From: Sulfurovaceae bacterium
GTDB lineage: Bacteria > Campylobacterota > Campylobacteria > Campylobacterales > Sulfurovaceae
Length of the DNA: 6,116 nucleotides
Direction: 5' to 3'
Assembly: GCA_029933395.1 (NCBI GenBank)
Contig: JAOZOG010000068.1
Span: 3,679-9,794 of the forward strand
Each line of letters opens with the position of its first letter. Position 1 is the stretch's first letter. A program made the position numbers and the translations under genes. Positions 1-6,084 of this stretch are shown piece by piece. The notes below the pieces were generated by a model, which was not told the DNA's origin, made no database searches, and saw only the letters and a list, made by a program, of their open reading frames with translations.

Positions 1-180
1 GAGTTCGCATCAGTGGCTGAGGGTTGCTACCTGGTTGATGTAGACGAAAGCACCCTGCCTGCCAATCTTACAGAACAGACAGCAGGTACAGACCCCGATA
101 CGGTGACTATCACCACCGGAGGAGACACGGATGCAGGTATTGATGGATACCATCAGCCCGCTGCCGCCGAAACCAAAGCC
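1..180 (+). other. Tail of a truncated SdrD/Cna-B-like repeat
   Basis: The segment EGCYLVDVDESTLPANLT followed by GTDPDTVTITTGGDTDAGID matches the second half of the repeats downstream (compare YRIAVDSTTLPSGF and YTVEVNTTTLPNG at the same place in repeats 2 and 4). The usual closing DFGY is replaced by IDGY. Its first half would lie upstream of base 1, so there is at least one more repeat than the six complete ones. This is the main argument that the GTG at 13 is not a start codon. It contains one of only two cysteines in the visible protein (residue 5). Confidence 0.8.
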
Positions 181-3100
181 GCCATCGGTAACACCGTCTG
201 GTACGACGAAAACGGCGACGGCGTACAGGATCCCGGAGAAACCGGCATCGCCAATGCCACCGTCACACTCGATGATGGAAACGGTCATACCTGGACCACC
301 ATCACAGACGCAGAAGGCGGCTACCTCTTCGAGGATCTCAATGCGAGTACCTACACCGTCACTGTAACTCCGCCAAGTGGAATGAACCCCACCTACGACG
401 AAGACGGCACAGGTACAGCCAACACCACATCGGTGACAGTAGCTGACGGTGAGAAACACCTCACAGCCGACTTCGGCTACAACTGGGTCACTCCGTCCGA
501 CAGCACCACTCCGCCGTCAGGCGCGACAGGTGCCATCGGTGACCGTATCTGGAACGATATCGATGGAGACGGCGTACAGGATACAGGCGAAAGCGGTATC
601 GCAGGCGTCACTGTCACATTGATGGACGATGCGAACGGAGACGGTATCTACGGCGGACCGGGAGACAACAACGTCACGACCACTACCGATGCTTCGGGTA
701 ATTATATATTCGATAACATCAATGCAGCTGCCTACCGTATCGCGGTCGACAGCACAACACTCCCTTCAGGCTTCTCCACTACACCGACAGGCGACCCTGA
801 CGGTGACGGCGACAATACCGCCAACCCGATCGTCCTCGCACCGGGTGATGTCTACCTCAATGGTGACTTCGGCTATCAGCCATCAGCAGGCAGCACTATC
901 GGTGATACGCTCTATCTCGATGCCGATGCCGACAATACACAGGATGCAGGTGAACCGGGTATCGCAGGTGTCAGCGTCGCACTGCTCGATGAAAACGGCA
1001 GTGTCGTTGCGACTACGATTACCGACGCCAACGGCCACTACGAATTCCCTGGCGTACAGGCAGGCGACTACAGTGTCAGTATCACTGACCGTGACGGTAT
1101 CGTCACCGATCTGACAATGACGCAAAATGGCGGAAACACCATCACAGTCGACGGAACGAATGACTATCTCGATCAGGACTTCGGCTACAAGCCGTCCAAC
1201 CACAATGCGGGTGACGGCATCATCGGTGATACCATCTTCCTCGACAGAGATGGAGACAATGCAGCCGATGCAGGCGAAGGCCTCGAAGGTGTCACTGTCA
1301 ACCTCTATGATGCGACCGGTACGACACTGCTCTACTCAACAGTCACGGACAAAAACGGTCACTACAGCTTCGGCGGACTCAGCCCCGACAACAACTATAC
1401 TGTCGAGGTCAATACGACCACGCTGCCAAACGGCGGAGCGGGACTGACCAACAGTGTCGATCCTGACGGCAATACAGCGAACGAATCGCAAGTCAGTCTC
1501 AACAGTGGCAACAGCCAGACCGATCTTGGTCAGGACTTTGGCTATACAGCATCTGAAAATAATATCATCAGCGGTACACTCTTTGAGGACCGTGATGCCA
1601 ACGGAACACTCGACGGTACGGAAAGCGGACGCTATGCCGATGTCACCATCGTCCTCTACGATGATGAGAACAATACCGTCGCGACCACCAAGACAGATGC
1701 CAACGGAGACTACTCCTTTGGCGGACTGCCTGACGGCAACTATACCGTCCAGGTTACCGACGATCTGGGTATCCTCACAGGTAACTGGAAAACAGACGGC
1801 ACCAGCGACGGAAGCGACAACAATTCGCAGCCTTCCCGCTATACAGTGGAAGTAACCGGCGGCGAGACGGATACGACCGGCGACTTCGGCTACTATAAAG
1901 ATGGCGCCAGTCTGGGTAACCGTGTCTGGAACGATGCCGATGCAGACGGTATCCAGGATGCCGGAGAGGGCGGACTCGCCGATGCCAACGTAACCCTGAC
2001 GATCACCTACCCCAACGGGGATGTCGTCACAGTGAAAACCGTGACCGACAGTAACGGCTACTACCACTTCGACAACCTGCTGCTCGACGAGAACCTCGCC
2101 GACAGCCAGGGCAGTGCGGCACCGACCTGGGAGATCAGCGTCACTGCACCGGATGGCTACATCGCCAGTCCGATAGAACAGGGAAGCGAGAGCAAAGCGG
2201 ACTCCAACGATCCTGCCGATACCAACGCCACGACAGTGAGGGGCGAAACCGATACGACAATCGATCCAAACGACCCGACGACAGAAGGCAACAATGCAGG
2301 CTACGACTACGGATACTACGCAGAGCCCGATGTACTTATCGGTGATGTAACTGTCACCGAAGGAGGCGACCTCTCCTTCGAAGTCAATCTGAGCAACCCA
2401 AGCGCCGAAGATATCAATGTCACCTTCACGACCAGTGACGGTACAGCCGTAGAAGGAAGCGACTACAATGCGACCACCTATACGGTATTCTTCCCTGCGG
2501 GCAGCACTACAGGAACCGTCACCGTACCGACGATCCAGGATACCACCGACGAACCTGACGAGACAATGACCCTCTCCGTTCAAAGTACGACCGGTGGCCC
2601 TGTGGGCGATACAAGTGATACGGGTACGGGTACGATCCTCGATGATGACGATGCGCCGACCATCAGTGTAAGCGATGCTGCAGAATACGAGGGAACCAGC
2701 CTGATATTCGATATCAATCTCTCCAACCCGTCTACAGAAGATATCAACTTCTCTGTGACACTGGCAGACGGTACAGCAATCGTCGGTACCGATACCGATA
2801 CACCAGTGGAGTACAGCACAGATGGCGGAGCTACCTGGACGACACTCCCTGCGGGTGATATCAGCTTCGCTCCCGGTGAAACCAATATCAAAGTCAGGGT
2901 ACCGTCCGTAGTGGACGGTGTCTACGAAGGTGACGAAACCTTCGACATTACGGCAACCGTTTCGACTGGAAATACATCCAACGCAAGAGATACAGGTACC
3001 GGTAGAATCAGGGATGGAGATACTCCGCCCGATGTCATTCTGGGTGATGTAACGGAGTGGGAAGGTGACAATCTGGTCTTTGATGTCAACCTCTCCGGCC

Positions 3101-6054
3101 CAAGCACGGAAGATATCAATATCACCATTACAACAAGAGACGGAAGCGCAACAGCAGGAGACGACTATAATACTACGACAGTCACTGTGACAATTCCTGC
3201 GGGAAGTACCCATACGACGATAACGGTACCAAGCATCGAAGACAGCATCGACGAAAACAACGAAACATTCGAAATTTATGTCGACAGCCATACGGGAACA
3301 CTGGATGATACCAGCGATACGGGTACCGGTACAATCCTCGATGACGACGATACACCAACAGTAGTCGAGGTGACATCTGACAGCGTTGAGGAAGGAGATG
3401 TGCTCGAACACAATATCACCCTGAGCGAAGCATCCGGCAAAGATGTAAGCTATCCGTTCAGCATAGAGAATAATTCGACCCAGGACAGTGACTACAATGC
3501 AACAGCAAGCGATCTGGTCTTCAGCGATGGCGTAACCTACGATGAAGCTACGGGTATGATCACTGTACCGGCGGGCGTTACGACTTTCAGCGTTAGAGTA
3601 CCTACCAATGAAGATACTGTCAATGAATATGATGAATTCTACGATATCAAGGTGGGCGATGCGAGCGGTACCGGAACGATAGAGGATGACGACGGTTCCC
3701 TCCCCGTCACCCTCGCCTACGCCTACCCAAAGGCCTACGACAACAGCCTCGAACTCGACTTCGCCACTGCCACCGAGGCAGGTAACATCGGCTTCAATGT
3801 CTACGCCGTGAGCAAAAAGAAGCTGATCAGGCTCAACGAAGAACTGATCCCCGGAGCCTTCGATTCGTTCAGCCCAAAAACCTATCGCGTCAGCCTGGCA
3901 TTGCCGCCAAAGAGCAAAGTCAAGAGAATCGTTATCGCCAGTGTGGACAGTAATGGCAACGAAGAGCTTCACGGACCATTCGATATCGGACACAAGAGCG
4001 GTGAAGAGATCCTCTCCGAAGCGATAGACTGGGAGAGAGCCAAGCAGCAGGTCGAGCAGGACAAAGAGAATAAAAAAGCCCAAAGAGAGGCTGACGATGC
4101 ACCCGAAGAGGAAACCGAGCAAGATGCACCGGCACCTCAGATGATGAGCTTGGAAGCGGAAAGCGCTGAAGCAGCACAAGAGGAGGCAGCAGAGCCAGAG
4201 CCCACTGTCACCCGCTCTCTCAAAGACAAAGCGATCTATCTCGACACAGAAGAAGAGACCCTCTACCGTGTCACCCACGACGACATTGTCGCAGCAGGTA
4301 TCGACCTGAGAGGCAAACCGGGCGCCAAGATCGCACTGACCTTCAAAGGCAAAGGTGTCGCACGCCATATCGGAGGCCTCAACACAAAAGGCAGATGGAG
4401 TAAAAACAGCTGGATCGAATTCATCGGTTCCGCCTCCAAGGGCAGAACCGCCCTCTACTTCGGAGCCAACCGCTACCGAATCCAGATCTGGGAGAAAAAA
4501 GTCGTAGAGAGTGACGCTATCGAAGCACCGACAGAAAAAACACTGCGCTTCGAAGAGAACAACCGATACGGTACCACAGTACCCGGCGACGATCCCTTCT
4601 ATGATGGCTACTTCTACACGAAGGGTACGGGAACATCGACACTCAGCCGTGAGTTCGACCTTCCGGCACTGGGTGAAGGCATATCCACCATCACCGTCTA
4701 TCTTGCCGCTGTCAGTGACAAAGACCACCATCTGACCGTCACGATCAATGGAACAGTGGTCGCAGAGCGTTCTCCCAAAGGAAGGAAGGCACTCAAGATC
4801 AAAGTCAAAGTAGACAACACGATACTCAAAGAGGGAAGCAACACACTCACCCTCAAAGCAGTGGGTCAGGGTGGAAAGTATGACATCTTCTACTACAACA
4901 AGCTGATTGTCTCCTATGACGACGGGGAAGCCGTCGCAGCCAAAACACCCAAAGTGAGTGTCGAGGAAAAAGTGGCCTGGAAAAGTATCAAGCCTGCCAA
5001 AGATATCGACTATCTCATTCTCTCCCATCCGCTCTTTATGAACGAGATGCTCGATCACTATATATCGCAGAAGAGAAACGAGGGGTGGAAGATCAAACTG
5101 GTCAACGTCGAAGATATCTATGCCACCTGGGGCTTTGGTATGGCGACACCCTATGCGATCAAGAAGTATCTGAAAATGGCACGCAAGAGTGGAGTGACAC
5201 ACGTACTGCTGGTAGGCGCCTCGATGTATGACTATCGTCACTATATCCATAAAGATGCCATCAGCTTCATACCCACACTCTATGTCAGAACCAGTGATAT
5301 CGTCACCTATACACCATCCGATACCCACTTCGTCACAAACGAGAAGGGTATTCCGCAAATGGCGATAGGCCGCTGGCCTGTCCGTACGACAGAGGAGCTC
5401 GAAGCGATTATCAACAAATCACTCGCCTGGAAAAGTTCAGGCCAGACCTCTGCGCATACGGCTCTTTTCATTGCAGACCGCAGTGAGAAAAGTACAGACT
5501 TCTCCGAACAGCTCGAGTCACTCAAGATCGCCCAAAACTGGGGCGATATCACACGGATCTATCTCGACAGCTATGTCAGCCAGAACGGCGGCAGTGTCGA
5601 TGCGGCAGTTACAGCTGCCAGAGAGGATATTGCAGATACCTTCACCAAAGGTCCAAGCATCGTATCCTTCAACGGTCACTCTTCGCCCTATGGCTGGTCC
5701 TATGACGGACTGGTCAAGCCAGACGATGTGGCCAGTTTCCAGAATGGAGGCAAACCCTCCCTGCTGCTGCCGCTGGCGTGCTATACCACCTACGCAGACT
5801 CTCCTTCGGTCAATACACTGGCACACCGCCTCCTTGCGACAGGTGAGAACGGTGCTGTGGCTATCTATGGTGCAACGATGCTGAGCAACTATCACAAAAA
5901 CGGTGTCGCCGCAGGCAGAGTCGCTGAACGCCTTCTCAAAGGAGAGACGATCGGTGAAGCGGTCCTCAAAGTCAAGCAGTCTTTGGGATCTGAGTATCGA
6001 ACCAATATTCTCAATGACAGTTTGATGGGAGATGTGACGTTAAGGGTGAGGTAA
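1..6054 (+). CDS. Giant SdrD-B/Calx-beta repeat protein with C-terminal C25 (gingipain-like) cysteine peptidase, 5' partial
   Basis: The frame is open from base 1 (GAG TTC GCA TCA before the GTG at 13) to TAA at 6052-6054, giving at least 2017 residues. The visible N-terminus starts inside a repeat domain, so the real start and any signal peptide are missing. Domain order, counting the GTG at 13 as residue 1: repeat tail 1-55, six SdrD/Cna-B-like repeats 57-768, four Calx-beta repeats 773-1227, FN3-like domain 1228-1326, charged hinge 1327-1396, pre-peptidase beta regions 1397-1636, C25 peptidase about 1664-2013. The probable catalytic pair is His1889 and Cys1923. I infer an exported or surface-displayed protease on a long calcium-stabilised stalk; the substrate is unknown. 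The first part is Asp/Thr-rich and lysine-poor, whereas the last third is Lys-rich. No C-terminal anchor or sorting domain is seen after the peptidase. The C25 assignment rests on motifs and is strong; cell location is inference. Confidence 0.93.
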   Translation, partial: EFASVAEGCYLVDVDESTLPANLTEQTAGTDPDTVTITTGGDTDAGIDGYHQPAAAETKAAIGNTVWYDENGDGVQDPGETGIANATVTLDDGNGHTWTTITDAEGGYLFEDLNASTYTVTVTPPSGMNPTYDEDGTGTANTTSVTVADGEKHLTADFGYNWVTPSDSTTPPSGATGAIGDRIWNDIDGDGVQDTGESGIAGVTVTLMDDANGDGIYGGPGDNNVTTTTDASGNYIFDNINAAAYRIAVDSTTLPSGFSTTPTGDPDGDGDNTANPIVLAPGDVYLNGDFGYQPSAGSTIGDTLYLDADADNTQDAGEPGIAGVSVALLDENGSVVATTITDANGHYEFPGVQAGDYSVSITDRDGIVTDLTMTQNGGNTITVDGTNDYLDQDFGYKPSNHNAGDGIIGDTIFLDRDGDNAADAGEGLEGVTVNLYDATGTTLLYSTVTDKNGHYSFGGLSPDNNYTVEVNTTTLPNGGAGLTNSVDPDGNTANESQVSLNSGNSQTDLGQDFGYTASENNIISGTLFEDRDANGTLDGTESGRYADVTIVLYDDENNTVATTKTDANGDYSFGGLPDGNYTVQVTDDLGILTGNWKTDGTSDGSDNNSQPSRYTVEVTGGETDTTGDFGYYKDGASLGNRVWNDADADGIQDAGEGGLADANVTLTITYPNGDVVTVKTVTDSNGYYHFDNLLLDENLADSQGSAAPTWEISVTAPDGYIASPIEQGSESKADSNDPADTNATTVRGETDTTIDPNDPTTEGNNAGYDYGYYAEPDVLIGDVTVTEGGDLSFEVNLSNPSAEDINVTFTTSDGTAVEGSDYNATTYTVFFPAGSTTGTVTVPTIQDTTDEPDETMTLSVQSTTGGPVGDTSDTGTGTILDDDDAPTISVSDAAEYEGTSLIFDINLSNPSTEDINFSVTLADGTAIVGTDTDTPVEYSTDGGATWTTLPAGDISFAPGETNIKVRVPSVVDGVYEGDETFDITATVSTGNTSNARDTGTGRIRDGDTPPDVILGDVTEWEGDNLVFDVNLSGPSTEDINITITTRDGSATAGDDYNTTTVTVTIPAGSTHTTITVPSIEDSIDENNETFEIYVDSHTGTLDDTSDTGTGTILDDDDTPTVVEVTSDSVEEGDVLEHNITLSEASGKDVSYPFSIENNSTQDSDYNATASDLVFSDGVTYDEATGMITVPAGVTTFSVRVPTNEDTVNEYDEFYDIKVGDASGTGTIEDDDGSLPVTLAYAYPKAYDNSLELDFATATEAGNIGFNVYAVSKKKLIRLNEELIPGAFDSFSPKTYRVSLALPPKSKVKRIVIASVDSNGNEELHGPFDIGHKSGEEILSEAIDWERAKQQVEQDKENKKAQREADDAPEEETEQDAPAPQMMSLEAESAEAAQEEAAEPEPTVTRSLKDKAIYLDTEEETLYRVTHDDIVAAGIDLRGKPGAKIALTFKGKGVARHIGGLNTKGRWSKNSWIEFIGSASKGRTALYFGANRYRIQIWEKKVVESDAIEAPTEKTLRFEENNRYGTTVPGDDPFYDGYFYTKGTGTSTLSREFDLPALGEGISTITVYLAAVSDKDHHLTVTINGTVVAERSPKGRKALKIKVKVDNTILKEGSNTLTLKAVGQGGKYDIFYYNKLIVSYDDGEAVAAKTPKVSVEEKVAWKSIKPAKDIDYLILSHPLFMNEMLDHYISQKRNEGWKIKLVNVEDIYATWGFGMATPYAIKKYLKMARKSGVTHVLLVGASMYDYRHYIHKDAISFIPTLYVRTSDIVTYTPSDTHFVTNEKGIPQMAIGRWPVRTTEELEAIINKSLAWKSSGQTSAHTALFIADRSEKSTDFSEQLESLKIAQNWGDITRIYLDSYVSQNGGSVDAAVTAAREDIADTFTKGPSIVSFNGHSSPYGWSYDGLVKPDDVASFQNGGKPSLLLPLACYTTYADSPSVNTLAHRLLATGENGAVAIYGATMLSNYHKNGVAAGRVAERLLKGETIGEAVLKVKQSLGSEYRTNILNDSLMGDVTLRVR
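181..2319 (+). repeat. Six tandem SdrD/Cna-B-like beta-sandwich repeats (protein-level)
   Basis: Each unit opens with an IG(D/N)-type strand, then an Asp-rich loop and a D-x-x-E or D-x-G-E motif, a TDANGxYxF strand in the middle, and closes with DFGY (DYGYY in the last). Units by base: 181-480, 532-876, 892-1188, 1216-1545, 1561-1893, 1906-2319. Opening loops are WYDENGDGVQDPGE, WNDIDGDGVQDTGE, YLDADADNTQDAGE, FLDRDGDNAADAGE, FEDRDANGTLDGTE and WNDADADGIQDAGE. In SdrD and related staphylococcal proteins such loops bind calcium and stiffen the stalk; the same role here is inferred. Units are about 100-115 residues, except the last (about 137), which carries an extra Asp/Thr-rich insertion before its closing strand. 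Confidence 0.9.
2329..3693 (+). repeat. Four tandem Calx-beta repeats (protein-level)
   Basis: Four units of about 108-123 residues lie at bases 2329-2652, 2653-3021, 3022-3351 and 3352-3693. Units 1-3 show the Calx-beta pattern: an opening strand with VTEGG or a variant (YEGTS, WEGDN), a LSNPS(T/A)EDIN strand, a DGTA..GxDY turn, a FxPGxT or IPAGST strand, a VP.(I/V).D....E.DET segment and a closing GTGTILDDDD. Unit 4 is more divergent (VEEGDVLEHNITLSEASGKDV, ending GTGTIEDDDG). Unit 2 has an insertion containing YSTDGGATWT, seen in some bacterial Calx-beta domains. The family binds calcium at acidic loops between domains, and the DDDD linkers here fit that. An extension of the extracellular stalk is the likely role. 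Confidence 0.88.
3694..3990 (+). other. FN3-like beta domain with LPVTL opening
   Basis: Residues 1228-1326. The start, SLPVTLAYAYPKAYDNSLEL, followed by FATATEAGNIGFNVY, resembles the short beta domain of secreted bacterial proteins that reads LPVxL...W.TATE.NN.GF.VYRS. It follows the last DDDG of the Calx-beta array directly and ends near GPFDIG. Composition changes here from Asp/Thr-rich with few lysines to Lys-rich (VSKKKLIRLNEE, PPKSKVKRIV). It probably acts as a structural spacer between stalk and protease module. The family name is from pattern memory only. Confidence 0.6.
3991..4200 (+). other. Glu/Ala-rich charged hinge, probably disordered or helical
   Basis: Residues 1327-1396 are low complexity. 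They begin with a helical charged stretch (DWERAKQQVEQDKENKKAQR), then an acidic Ala/Glu/Pro stretch with runs such as APEEETEQDAPAPQ and SAEAAQEEAAEPEP. No domain is recognised. The segment sits between the beta-sandwich stalk and the protease module, so it likely serves as a flexible linker and is a plausible place for proteolytic release of the catalytic part. Confidence 0.65.
4201..4920 (+). other. Pre-peptidase region: N-terminal beta domain plus jelly-roll-like domain of C25 proteins
   Basis: Residues 1397-1506 contain LYRVTHDDIVAAGIDLRGKP, then KIALTFKGKGVARHI, WIEFIGSASKGRTALYFGAN and YRIQIWEKK. This order (Y+VT..DL..AGIDL, KI.L...G, IEF.G) is what I know from the region ahead of the catalytic domain in many C25 peptidases. 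Residues 1507-1636 follow with FEENNRYG, DDPFYDGYFYTKG, a Leu/Ile-rich beta stretch (ISTITVYLAAVSD, HHLTVTINGTVVAE) and EGSNTLTLKAVG, which read as a beta-sandwich. It may act as a propeptide or substrate-positioning module; that function is inferred. Confidence 0.6.
5002..6054 (+). other. Peptidase family C25 catalytic domain (gingipain clan)
   Basis: Residues about 1664-2013. It opens with DYLILSHPLF and a segment typical of the first gingipain beta-alpha unit (L..YI.QKR.EGWKI..V.VEDIY), followed by TPYAIKKYL, VTHVLLVG, then IPQMAIGRWPVRTTEEL, which fits the family motif (G.P..AIGR.PVRT..E). The probable catalytic His1889 (5677-5679) lies in SFNGHSS and the probable nucleophile Cys1923 (5779-5781) in LPLACYTTY. 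Their spacing of 34 residues is close to the 33 between His211 and Cys244 in RgpB. The domain ends in DSLMGDVTLRVR, equivalent to the family's LLGDP.LRL end, and the stop follows at once. Cleavage specificity (Arg, Lys or other) cannot be read here. Confidence 0.88.
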
Positions 6055-6060
6055 AGAATT

Positions 6061-6084
6061 GTAGGGTGGGCTTTCAAGCCCACC
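6061..6084 (+). repeat. REP-like palindromic element with GTAG head
   Basis: Seven bases after the stop codon, GTAG (6061-6064) is joined directly to a perfect 9-bp inverted repeat: GGTGGGCTT at 6065-6073 and AAGCCCACC at 6076-6084, with TC between (or an 8-bp stem with a four-base loop). A GTAG or GGAG tetranucleotide 5' of a GC-rich palindrome is the hallmark of REP elements linked to RAYT transposases. It could also act as a transcript-end hairpin, but no T-run follows on this strand (CAAAATACTAAAAAG), so a standard intrinsic terminator is not supported. Only one copy is in the window, so the repeat nature is inferred. Confidence 0.6.

Noticed and set aside
10..459. Minus-strand open frame of 149 codons at the window start, and other short overlapping frames in both directions
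   Set aside because: All lie within the well-supported giant coding region, have unusual composition and show no domain or start signal of their own.
1..2319. Gram-positive LPxTG adhesin of the Sdr family
   Set aside because: The repeats are of this type, but the C-terminus has no LPxTG, membrane segment or positive tail; it ends in a C25 peptidase.
2785..2802. Short tandem hexamer (GGTACC, GATACC, GATACA) as a phase-variable microsatellite
   Set aside because: There are only about three imperfect copies, and a change of one unit keeps the frame, so no on/off switching is expected.
4201..4920. Possible second gene start (separate protease gene) after the hinge
   Set aside because: There is no stop codon in the long frame and no ribosome binding site with a start codon near the hinge; ATG ATG at 4141-4146 lies within the acidic linker and is preceded by CACCTCAG, which is not a convincing site.
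1336..5358. Very long open frame on the minus strand (about 1340 codons)
   Set aside because: It is in exact register with the real gene, its translation is rich in Cys and Ile with no recognisable domain, and it is explained by absence of TTA, CTA and TCA codons on the plus strand. The plus-strand product has clear domains throughout.
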